In this document: piece by piece, positions 31,591 to 40,322 of the stretch | How the letters are laid out: the number at the start of each line of letters is the position of its first letter | Numbering within the stretch: the first letter of the stretch is position 1 | Source of the DNA: Channallabes apus | Taxonomy: Eukaryota; Chordata; Actinopteri; Siluriformes; Clariidae | Length of the DNA stretch: 64,000 nucleotides | Assembly (NCBI GenBank): GCA_030522415.1 | Contig: CM060105.1 | Span: 13,417,206 to 13,481,205 of the forward strand | Direction: 5' to 3' | Made by a program: the position numbers and the translations under genes | Notes under the pieces: generated by a model | The model's input: only the letters and a program-made list of their open reading frames with translations | The model's database searches: none | Told to the model about the DNA's origin: nothing

Positions 31591-34500
31591 GCGGAGGGAG
31601 ACACTCACCGGGCCCACTCCTGATCTCCACCACTACTGACGCCACCTCATCTCGACTTACGGTTCAGGTATCCCTCCAGATTGGCCACAAACGAGTCCGA
31701 AGTACTGCGTTCATCGACTCCGGGGCAGCAGGTAACTTCATTGACTCTTCTTATGCCAAAAAATTGGGGGTAAAATTTGAGGCGTTATCCCAGCCTGTTC
31801 GGATCACCTCCGTCGACGGTCGCCCCCTATCTACCAGCCCAATCACCACCCAGACTCAACCTATCACCCTCCTCATCGACCAACACCACGAACAGATCAG
31901 ATTTCACGTCACCTCCATCTCATCTCCTCCTATCATCCTGGGACACCCGTGGCTCCTGCAACACGACCCTCTCATTTCCTGGACACAACACCGGATTCTA
32001 CAATGGGGCGCGACCTGCACCGAACTATGCCTAGGGGCGCCGGCTGGGACGTGCTCTAGGGAGTCTGAGGCCCCCGACGTCGACACCAACGCCATTCCCG
32101 AGTCCTATAGGGACCTGGCAGAAGTTTTTTGCAAGCGGCGGGCCATCCATCTTCCTCCACACCGCCCTTATGACCTCGCAATCGATCTACAACCAGGCGC
32201 AGTCCCACCCCGCGGCCACCTCTACTCTTTAACATCAACAGAGACGCAGGCGATGGAGGAATATATAACCAACGCCCTCCGCCAGGGGACCATCAGGCCC
32301 TCCTCCTCACCTGCTGCCGCGGGGTTCTTCTTCGTAAAGAAGAGGGGGGGTGAACTTCGCCCATGTGTCGACTATCGGGGGCTCAACAACATCACAATCA
32401 AAAACCGACACCCTCTGCCTCTTACCAACTCTGCCCTGGACGCCCTCTCTGGTGCCACCATCTTTACTAAGTTGGACCTCCGGAGCGCCTACAACTTGGT
32501 GCGCATTAGAGAGGGCGATGAGTGGAAGACGGCCTTCATCACCCCGACTGGACATTACGAAAGCCTCGTAATCCCCTTTGGACTGTGCAACGCCCCCGCC
32601 GCCTTCCAACACCTGATAAATGATGTTCTTCGAGACATGCTAGGGCGGTGGGCGTTTGCATATCTGGATGACATCCTAATTTACTCCCGTACCGCTGAGG
32701 AACATACCCAGCATGTCAGGGCGGTTCTAAAGAGATTACTCGCCCATCAGCTGTACTGTAAGTTGGAAAAGTGCGCTTTTCACGAGCGCTCCACCACGTT
32801 CCTGGGTTTTGTCATCTCGCCCCAGGGTGTGGCCATGGACCCGCAAAAGCTGGAAGTTGTGCGTCATTGGCCCCTACCCAAGACCCTCAAGCAACTTCAA
32901 CGGTTTCTCGGGTTTGCGAATTTCTACCGTCGCTTTATCCGGGACTACAGTACAGTTGCCGCTCCCCTAACCGCTCTGACTCGTCCCTCCTCTCTCCCTT
33001 TCCGCCTCAACTCTACTGCCATCTCCGCCTTCAACAGTCTTTGTGACCGCTTTACCACCGCTCCCATCCTCCTCCATCCTGACACCAGTAAACCATTCGT
33101 TGTTGAGGTGGACGCTTCAGATGTGGGCGCTGGAGCCGTTCTCTCACAACGAGGTCCAGATCAGAAACTACACCCATGTAGTTTCTTCTCCAAAAAATTT
33201 GATACCACTCAGCAGCGATACGGGGTAGGGGACCGCGAGCTGCTGGCCATAAAGTGGGCTTTGGAGGAATGGCGTCACTGGCTCCAGGGCGCCAGGGAGC
33301 CATTCATCATCTGGACGGATCATCAAAACCTCATCACCATCAGAAGTTTGAAACAGCTCAACCCCAGACAGGCGCGATGGGCATTGTTCTTCGAACATTA
33401 TAACTTCCACCTTTCATACCGCCCGGGGTCAAAAAACACCAAGGCAGATGCCCTCTCACGACAACTCGAGATGGAGCCACCCCGGGCGGACCCCGCGCCT
33501 GTCCTACCCTCCTCCAGAATCATCGCACCACTTCACCTGGATCTGGAAACAAGGGTCCGCCAGGCGCAGACCTTAGAGACCGAGCCGGCAGGTGTGCCGC
33601 CTGGACGACTCTACGTGCCCAACGCCATGAAGTCCGAGGTTCTTCAGTGGGGCCATTCGTCCACCATCGCAGGACACCAAGGCACACAGCGCACCCTACG
33701 GTTCCTCCAACGGGACTTCTGGTGGCCATCAATGGCGAAGAACGTTAAAGAGTTCGTTCAGGCGTGTCCAGTGTGCGCCCGGGCCAAGAACCTCAACCAG
33801 CCCCCCTCCGGAGATCTTCAACCTCTCCCGGTTCCTCGTCGGCCCTGGACGCACATTGCCGTCGACTTTGTCGTGGGCCTGCCGGTCTCGGACGGAAAGA
33901 ACACCATCATGACCATCGTAGATCGGTTCTCTAAGGCCGTGCACTTGGTAGCCCTTGCCGGACTCCCGTCAGCCAAAGAAACAGCAGAGCTGATATTAGA
34001 GCACGTAGTCCGTCTGCATGGGTTCCCCAAGGACATCGTCTCGGACAGAGGGCCCCAGTTCACAGCCAGGTTCTGGAAAGCCTTCTGCCGTCTGATCAAT
34101 TCAACCTGCAGTCTCTCATCTGGATACCACCCCCAGACTAACGGTCAGACGGAGCGGACCAACCAACAACTGGAGCGCTACTTGAGATGCTTTATTACCG
34201 ATCGTCAGCGCTCCTGGGCTCGCTACCTCATCTGGGCAGAACTTTCCCACAACCTCCATGTCTCATCAGCCACGAAGCTAAGCCCATTTGAGGTATGCCA
34301 CGGCTTCCAACCCTCGATGTTCAACCATCAGGAACCGGAGGTTGATGTGCCGTCAGCCCAACAGTTGGTCCGCAGGTGTCGACGGCTGTGGACACAAGCC
34401 AACCGAGCCATCCAACAGGCCAACACCCGCTACACCATTCAACATCGCCGTCGACACCCCCCGGGACGATTGTTCCACGTAGGTGACAAGGTATGGCTTT

Positions 34501-34979
34501 CCACCCAAAATCTTCACCTCCACACTGAGTCAAAGAAACTGTCACCTAGATTCATCGGCCCATACTGCATCACCCACCGGATAAACCCTGTCACCTACCG
34601 GCTCCAGCTGCCTGCGGCGCTCCGGATCCACCCAGTCTTCCACATCTCACAATTAAAGCCCTTCATCACATCACCCATGATTCCACCCTCCCCCCCTGCT
34701 CCTCCTCCCCGGATCATCGACGGTGGTCTCGCCTACACCGTGCGCCGGATCCTCGATTCGCGCCCTCGGGGCAGAGGTACGCAGTACCTGGTTGATTGGG
34801 AGGGCTACGGTCCCGAGGAGCGGTCTTGGATTCCGGCCCGGTTCATTCTCGACCCCGAACTAATCCAAGACTACCGTCGTAGGGTATCCTCCACCCCAGG
34901 ACCGTCGGGAGTCGGTCCTGGACAGGGGGGTACTGTCATGCACACACAATCTGCGGCCGGCACTAGGACCCGGAAGTAA
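31515..34979 (+). CDS. Gypsy-2 Pol (protease-RT-RNase H-integrase-chromodomain)
   Basis: The frame is -1 to gag, overlaps it by 76 bases and is open for 1154 codons; translated residues start near 20 if the slip at 31572 is used. Protease DSGA is at residues 68-71 and RT YLDD at 383-386. RNase H has its first Asp at 533 and WTD at 600-602. The integrase zinc domain starts near His714, and its core has Asp784, Asp844 and Glu880, an exact D-X35-E. A GPY/F-like module ([19 protein letters not shown]) follows. A chromodomain lies at about 1072-1122 ([15 protein letters not shown]) and may direct integration to modified histones. All catalytic residues expected are present. It ends inside the 3' LTR. 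Confidence 0.96.
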   Translation: MRVLWVSRTSSGDLSTAPGKRPSPVSGGRHSPGPLLISTTTDATSSRLTVQVSLQIGHKRVRSTAFIDSGAAGNFIDSSYAKKLGVKFEALSQPVRITSVDGRPLSTSPITTQTQPITLLIDQHHEQIRFHVTSISSPPIILGHPWLLQHDPLISWTQHRILQWGATCTELCLGAPAGTCSRESEAPDVDTNAIPESYRDLAEVFCKRRAIHLPPHRPYDLAIDLQPGAVPPRGHLYSLTSTETQAMEEYITNALRQGTIRPSSSPAAAGFFFVKKRGGELRPCVDYRGLNNITIKNRHPLPLTNSALDALSGATIFTKLDLRSAYNLVRIREGDEWKTAFITPTGHYESLVIPFGLCNAPAAFQHLINDVLRDMLGRWAFAYLDDILIYSRTAEEHTQHVRAVLKRLLAHQLYCKLEKCAFHERSTTFLGFVISPQGVAMDPQKLEVVRHWPLPKTLKQLQRFLGFANFYRRFIRDYSTVAAPLTALTRPSSLPFRLNSTAISAFNSLCDRFTTAPILLHPDTSKPFVVEVDASDVGAGAVLSQRGPDQKLHPCSFFSKKFDTTQQRYGVGDRELLAIKWALEEWRHWLQGAREPFIIWTDHQNLITIRSLKQLNPRQARWALFFEHYNFHLSYRPGSKNTKADALSRQLEMEPPRADPAPVLPSSRIIAPLHLDLETRVRQAQTLETEPAGVPPGRLYVPNAMKSEVLQWGHSSTIAGHQGTQRTLRFLQRDFWWPSMAKNVKEFVQACPVCARAKNLNQPPSGDLQPLPVPRRPWTHIAVDFVVGLPVSDGKNTIMTIVDRFSKAVHLVALAGLPSAKETAELILEHVVRLHGFPKDIVSDRGPQFTARFWKAFCRLINSTCSLSSGYHPQTNGQTERTNQQLERYLRCFITDRQRSWARYLIWAELSHNLHVSSATKLSPFEVCHGFQPSMFNHQEPEVDVPSAQQLVRRCRRLWTQANRAIQQANTRYTIQHRRRHPPGRLFHVGDKVWLSTQNLHLHTESKKLSPRFIGPYCITHRINPVTYRLQLPAALRIHPVFHISQLKPFITSPMIPPSPPAPPPRIIDGGLAYTVRRILDSRPRGRGTQYLVDWEGYGPEERSWIPARFILDPELIQDYRRRVSSTPGPSGVGPGQGGTVMHTQSAAGTRTRK
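31569..31612 (+). promoter_or_regulatory. Gypsy-2 programmed -1 frameshift signal
   Basis: G GGA AAC at 31569-31575 is in the correct register (X XXY YYZ) of gag. Seven bases later CCCGGTGAG (31583-31591) pairs perfectly with CTCACCGGG (31604-31612) around a 12-base loop. The gag stop TGA (31588-31590) lies inside the stem. The loop GGAG (31593-31596) could pair with CTCC (31617-31620) to form a pseudoknot. A -1 slip reads straight into pol. PEG10, a gene derived from a sushi-type element, is known to use this same heptamer. Confidence 0.85.
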
Positions 34980-35317
34980 GTCGGCCGCCTACCAGGAAGT
35001 ATAAGAGGAGTAAACAAACGGTGGCTTACCGCTCAGTCATTGAGTTCGGCCCATGTCGGTTAACGTTGGCTTTCTTCAAACCGTGAGTACTCACTGTGTT
35101 TTGGTTATCGTTTCTTGCCGTTGTGTGTGTATTTATAGGACGCGGGTTAAATTTGTGTTTTTCCCTTGCTCCTCTTTTGTGAGAGTCCTTAAAGTAAATC
35201 GCGTGGTTATCCTGCCTACTCGCCGTTACTCCGCGTTTGGGTTTACCATCCACGCTACATTGGGCTAACCGCTAAAGCTACGTCTTCTGGTCACCTCAGG
35301 TTAGTTCATCTCTGACA
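34934..35317 (+). repeat. Gypsy-2 3' LTR
   Basis: Identical to the 5' LTR at an offset of 4776. Directly preceded by the polypurine tract GGACAGGGGGGTAC. The pol stop lies 46 bases inside it. Confidence 0.95.
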
Positions 35318-35603
35318 ACTGCAGAATTAAATGTGCACATGGCCGGGCTGCTATAGCCAAACCTTTGGTCACTCATGCCAATGCCAAACTTCAGTATCAA
35401 TGTATGCCCAGAATGAAGCGTGGGGGTGGATCAGTGATGGTTTGGGCTGCAATATCATGGCATTCCCTAGGCACAATACATGTGCTAGATGTGCGCGTCA
35501 ATGCCAAGGACTACTGAACCATTCTGGAGGACCATGTGCACCCAGTGGTTCAAACATTGTATCCTGAAGGCGGTGCCATGTATCAGGATGATAATGCACT
35601 AAT

Positions 35604-35604
<1 letters not shown>
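35318..35604 (+). mobile_element. Tc1-like element, 3' part after Gypsy-2
   Basis: Continues the element of 29726-30157. AAATGTGCACATGGCCGGGC and GGGTGGATCAGTGATGGTTTGGGC belong to the catalytic part of a Tc1 transposase ([12 protein letters not shown] box). Then QDDNA at about 35588 precedes the break. The end is replaced by a CA/TA microsatellite, so the right terminal repeat is missing. Confidence 0.75.

Positions 35605-35672
<68 letters not shown>
35605..35672. repeat. CA/TA microsatellite
   Basis: A short CACACA tract followed by about 27 TA units joins two Tc1 elements. Confidence 0.95.
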
Positions 35673-35676
<4 letters not shown>

Positions 35677-36812
35677 CACCTAAAGGATTATTAGGAACAC
35701 ATGTTCAATTTCTCATTAATGCAATTATCTAATCAACCAATCACATTGCAGTTGCTTCAATGCATTTAGGGGTGTGGTCCTGGTCAAGACAATCTCCTGA
35801 ACTCCAAACTGAATGTCAGAATGGGAAAAAAAGGTGATAAAGCTATTTTGAGCGTGGCATGGTTGTTGGTGCCAGACGGGCCGGTCTGAGTATTTCACAA
35901 TCTGTTCAGTTACTGGGATTTTCACGCACAACCATTTCTAGGGTTTACAAAGAATGTTGTGAAAAGGGAAAAACATCCATTATGCGGCAGTCCGGTGGGC
36001 GAAAATGCCTTGTTGATGCTAGACGTCAGAGGAGAATGGGTCGACTGATTCAAGCTGATAGAAGAGCAACTTTGACTGAAATAACCACTCGTTACATCCG
36101 AGGTATGCAGCAAAGCATTTGTGAAGCCACAACACACACAACCTTGAACACAAGCCATGGGCTACAACAGCAGAAGACCCCAGTGGGTACGACTCATCTC
36201 CACTACAAATAGAAAAAAGAGGCTACAATTTGTAGAGTCAGAATTTGGCGTAAACAGAATAAGAACATGGATCCATCATGCCTTGTTACCACTGTGCAGG
36301 CTGGTGGTGGTAGTGTTATGGTGTGGGGGATGTTTTCTTGGCACACTTTAGGTCCCTTAGTGCCAATTCGGCATCGTTTAAATGCCATGGGCTACCTGAG
36401 CATTGTTTCTGACCATGTCCATCCCTTTATGTCCACCATGTACCCATCCTCTGATGGCTACTTCCAGCAGGATAATGCACCATGTCACAAAGCTCGAATC
36501 ATGTCAAATTGGTTTCTACAACATGACAATGAGTTCACTGTAATAAAATGGCCCCCAGAGTCACCAGATCTCAACACAATAGAGCATCTTTGGGATGTGG
36601 TGGAATGGGAGCTTCGTGCCCTGGATGTGCATCCCACAAATCTCCATCAACTGCAAGATGCTATCCTATCAATATGGGCAACATTTCTAAAGAATGCTTT
36701 CAGCACCTTGTTGAATCAGTGCCATGTAGAATTAAGGAAGTTCTGAAGGCGAAAGGGAGTCAAACACCGTATTAGTATGGTGTTCCTAATAATCCTTTAC
36801 TGTAGGTGAGTG
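35673..36812 (+). mobile_element. Second Tc1-like element, internally deleted
   Basis: The ends read CTCACCTAAAGGATTATTAG and, inverted, CTCACCTACAGTAAAGGATTATTA, so the right one has an extra CAGTA-like insert. TA dinucleotides flank both. The transposase between is broken. Confidence 0.85.
35821..36746 (+). pseudogene. Tc1-like transposase of the second element
   Basis: N-terminal paired-like DNA-binding part: VVGARRAGLSISQSVQLLGF and RTTISRVYKECCEKGKTS, up to about 36200. It then jumps at 36225-36235 directly to RVRIWRKQN-like text in another frame; from the family one expects some 90-100 bases with the first catalytic Asp here, so they are deleted. The C-terminal part 36267-36746 keeps [13 protein letters not shown], the second Asp in QQDNAPCHKA and the third acidic site in SPDLNTIEHLWDVVE. 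Without the first Asp it cannot cut DNA. Confidence 0.85.
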
Positions 36813-36868
36813 TATATACAATCACATTTAATCCAATATCTATTCTTGTCACCCTGCTATAGACTCAC

Positions 36869-37051
36869 ATGATCTGGTCATCATGGCTGCTTTCTTCTGG
36901 CTTGATCCTGACACAGAAGTGTGTGGTTCCTCGTCTGTCTCATCAACGCTTTTCTTTCTCTTATGTTGACCCGTTTTTTGGCCTGCCTCCTTTTCCTCAC
37001 TTTCTGTCAGCTTCTTTGCATGAGGCAACTGTCCATGTACTCTAATCGGTT
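36869..37051 (-). CDS. SP100-like gene, exon C: basic linker
   Basis: Minus strand, acceptor TGTTTCTTAAG|AACCG and donor CAGATCAT|GTGAGT; 183 bases, phase 1 at both ends. Joined to exon B it reads E-PIRVHGQLPHAKKLTESEEK, then EAGQKTGQHKRKKSVDETDE and EPHTSVSGSSQKKAAMMTRS. KHKRKK-type clusters look like a nuclear localisation signal, and the acidic/Ser-rich context is typical of linkers in SP100-family proteins. It lies in about 330 bases of unique DNA left between two transposon blocks. Confidence 0.65.
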
Positions 37052-37087
37052 CTTAAGAAACATGTTATTCAGTATAATATTGAAAAT

Positions 37088-37120
37088 GTAATAAAGAAAG
37101 TATATATATTTATATATATT

Positions 37121-37152
<32 letters not shown>
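37088..37152. repeat. TA/CA microsatellite
   Basis: TATATTTATATATATTTATATA and about 14 CA units directly before the TA target site of the nested Tc1. Confidence 0.9.
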
Positions 37153-37154
<2 letters not shown>

Positions 37155-37156
<2 letters not shown>

Positions 37157-38516
37157 GTGGTGTGAAAAACTATTTGCCCCCCTCCTGATTTCTTATTCTT
37201 TTGCATGTTTGTCACACAAAATGTTTCTGATCATCAAACACATTTAACTATTAGTCAAAGATAACATAAAGTAAGTGTAAGAGCCATATCGTACTTGTTA
37301 TGAACTTGTTGTTGTGTTTATTTTATTTTATTTGTTGTTATTCCGTTTATTCTACCTTGTTCTATTCATTAGTAAAGCATTAAGTTTGTTACATAAGCCA
37401 TAAGCTTTAAATTTCTAAGTTATGCATCCATTTTGACAATCGTAAGTTGGTCTGTTATGTCATTCTACTATTACATGCATTTGTGTGACTGTCATATGAA
37501 AGAGAGTTCAGTTTAGATGCGGGAGGCTACGGAAACACAAGCTTTTGACCGTAAGCTGGGAATGTAAGATACAACAAAGTAAGTGTAAGAGCCATATCGT
37601 ACTTGTTATGAACTTGTTGTTGTGTTTATTTTATTTTATTTGTTGTTATTCCATTTATTCTACCTTGTTCTATTCATTAGTAAAGCATTAAGCATTAAGT
37701 TTGTTACATAAGCCATAAGCTTTAAATTTCTAAGTTATGCATCCATTTTGACAATTGTAAGTTGGTCTGTGATGTCATTCTACTATTACATGCATTTGTG
37801 TGACTGTCATATGAAAGAGAGTTCAGTTTAGATGCGGGAGGCTACGGAAACACAAGCTTTTGACCGTAAGCTGGGAATGTAAGATACAACAACTAGGATG
37901 TTGTAACCATAAGCTCGTCAGCTAACCTGAGCTCCCGGTAAGCTAAGAATGTAAGATACAGCAACTACTGTAGGTTGTTGTAACCGTAAGCTCCCGTAAG
38001 TAGATATATACAGCAAGAGTGTTGTTATATTCGTAAGCTAAGACTGTAACTTACAAGATATAGCAAACAGGTTGTTGTAAAAGTCAGAGATTTGCAAGAT
38101 GCAGCAACTGGTGTCTGTAATCACAGTGGATTTACTCAAGACGACTGTATGAAGTATTGATTCTTTGATGCTGACAAAATAAACTACAAGAGACAAAGAG
38201 ATCGGACTTCTGTCGTGTGAGTGAAACTTTGAGACAAAGCTACGCGTCAAAACTAGTGAAATAATATGACCGCATCTACAGTAAGTAAACACAAAATGCA
38301 GTTTTTAAATGAGGGGTTTTATTATTTAGGGAGAAAAAAAATCCAAACCTACATGGCCCCGTGTGAAAAAGTAATTCTGAACGGGCCACCCTTAGCAGCA
38401 ATAACTGCAATCAAGCGTTTGCGATAACTTGCAACGAGTCTTTTACAGCGCTCTGGAGGAATTTTGGCCCACTCATCTTTGCAGAATTGTTGTAATTCAG
38501 CTTTACTTGAGGGTTC
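37155..38516 (-). mobile_element. Nested Tc1 element (minus-strand transposase), left arm
   Basis: CAGTGGTGTGAAAAACTATT at 37155, preceded by TA, is the terminal repeat shared with the Tc1 at 61867. The arm is broken by a solo LTR (37276-38280). The C-terminal codons of the transposase (minus strand, SAKMSGPKFLQSAVKDSLQV) lie at about 38410-38510. At GAGGGTT the DIRS/Gypsy-3 block begins. The element continues at 52433. Confidence 0.9.
37276..38280 (+). repeat. Solo BEL-type LTR with 5-bp target duplication
   Basis: TGTAAGAGCC...CGCATCTACA, 1005 bp, with GTAAG on both sides (37271-37275 and 38281-38285). Removing it restores the Tc1 sequence as seen at 61970-61985. The first 308 bp are duplicated in tandem (second copy from 37584), and the duplication includes an AAAGTAAG flank. 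The LTR family matches 20901-26546 and the start at 7088. Confidence 0.9.
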
Positions 38517-38521
38517 CCGAT
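38517..38521 (+). other. Remnant of DIRS left end before Gypsy-3
   Basis: CCCGA equals the start of the DIRS terminal sequence (CCCGAGAC in the inverted right copy near 52430). It suggests that Gypsy-3 landed within the first bases of the DIRS element, whose sequence resumes at 48174. Confidence 0.4.
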
Positions 38522-39739
38522 TGTGGCGAGCGCTAGGGGGGTGCTGGCTCGCTTGACCCCCGCCGCCCCGCTACTGTTAACGATGGTAGCCAATTACGCC
38601 ACCTTGGGAATTGCACCCAAGGTAATCAAACAAAACCCTAATTATTAAACTAACTAAGGCACCCAGGTACGTTCACCAGAGATGCAAGAGGCGTGGATTT
38701 CGTACATAAATGTTTATTCTCTCACAAAAAATACACAATGTCACAGTTCAACAATTAGATATAATAAATCATTTTAATTTGACATCAGGAATATGCAGTA
38801 CTAAAAATTATAAAAATATACCATCCTTTTTGTTTGTGCTGGAGCTAACCAGTAGGTGGCAGACTATGAGAGACAGGGAGGGGATGAATATCCCAGCCAG
38901 AGTCACCCGAAACACACGTGAATCACATCCACGCACTATTCACTGTGACAATCGACACAGAAGTGACCAACACGCACACGAAGAACGAAACCAACCCCAA
39001 CATGTCACACTGCCACCACCTTCACCTCACAGCTCTACGAAATAGACATATTTAAAAAAAGGGGAGAAAGATAAGACAGACGAATTACAATTTAAAAACA
39101 AATTCAAAGACAGATGGCATACACAGCAGCAAAGCACCCCGCCAATAAATCAGTCATGCAACACAACAGTGAAGCAATTATATTGCAGCTGTTCTGGATG
39201 CTCAATGAACAACCCCCAACAAGCCCGGTACAACCAGGAAGTACAGGGAACGAGCCACTTACCGACTCCAGTCGGGCAATGTTAAAGAACCCAGCCGTTT
39301 AGGGGAAAACTGAGACAGAAGCGGAAGTCAGACGCGCAGCGAAACAATGTGCACGCTACGCACAGGAGAGTCCACAGAAAATGACTTACATGAAAGTGAA
39401 AGTCAGACGCACCATAAAACAGCGCGCGCACTCTACAAACAGAGCTGGTAGAGAAATACCCCACTGTTAACGAGTCCAGAGGAAACCTGTGGCAAGACCG
39501 GAAGTCAGGTACACGACTGAAAGGAGGCGGGTGCGCTACATGAACGGCTGTCCCGTTACCTTTATAACAGCTCATAGGCAAGCAGATTGGCTAGTGTCTG
39601 GAGTGAGCACAAACACAAACCAGGTGAACCGGAAGTCCCCCAACTAAGAGTGTGGCAGTATATAACCGTACAAAAGTCATAAATAAGACACCCACATAAA
39701 TTTAACTGTCATGATGAGACCACAGATCATCCTGCTACA
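38522..39739 (-). repeat. Gypsy-3 3' LTR
   Basis: 1218 bp. The inner side reads (minus strand) AAAAAGTGGGGGGTAGAT|TGTAGC, a polypurine tract next to the LTR start. Confidence 0.9.
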
Positions 39740-40322
39740 ATCTACCCCCCACTTTTTGAATCGTCGACCCGACGATGCACATTCCCACTAGTCCCAGGGC
39801 CTGAATACAGCAGAAGCTGCACTACACACAGAACCAAGGCCACCCTGGGCAACTACCCCCACAGATTTTGGTAAATGGTGGACGTTAGTGTGCTGTCCAG
39901 CTGTGGTTCGTGCTGTCCTACGCACCATGGCCCTACCACTGTCTTGGTCATCCAAGACCAAGACCACCGGGACTACAGGTGGTGAATCTGTTACCCCTGA
40001 TAAGGTTACAACAGGATGAGGCATACCAAGGGGCCGACTTGACTCCAAAGCTGATGGCTGAAGCGTGACAGAAACACCTATGTCTGGGCAGGTAACCGAC
40101 GAAGGACAAGAACTTTGAGGTTCATGAGCCAGAATCAAGAGGTCATCCTCACAGTCAGACTAATTTTCCGGGGATGGATCAGGGGGCAAGACAAGCTCCT
40201 TACACATCGTGTCATTAGGAGAAGCAGGACAAGGAACATTCTGAATGACCACCAATTTTAACAAGGAACGGTGTACTTGCCTAGTTCTTCCAAACTCCCC
40301 CACCGGTACAATCATGTAAATT
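39740..40322 (-). pseudogene. Gypsy-3 pol C-terminal tail
   Basis: From 40322 down: [20 protein letters not shown], the last strand of the integrase C-terminal SH3-like module. A Pro/Ser-rich tail with one in-frame TAG near 40158 follows (PSPEN-stop-SDCEDD). The tail ends near 39788 (VCSAASAVFRPWD), then the polypurine tract at 39740-39757. The module's first half lies beyond the LINE at 41938-42023. Confidence 0.75.

Larger units (their letters stand above)
30158..35317 (+). mobile_element. Gypsy-2: intact chromodomain Ty3/Gypsy retrotransposon
   Basis: Two 384-bp LTRs that I find identical base for base enclose gag and pol, both without stops. ACTGC is repeated at 30153-30157 and 35318-35322. 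Total length 5160 bp. Gag has a CCHC knuckle. Pol has protease, RT, RNase H, integrase and a C-terminal chromodomain, which places it in the chromovirus branch near sushi-type fish elements. The identical LTRs mean a very recent insertion. It seems capable of autonomous movement. Confidence 0.96.

Noticed and set aside
31087..34545. Minus-strand frames within Gypsy-2 up to 101 codons
   Set aside because: Shadows of the GC-rich gag and pol coding sequence; no motif of their own.
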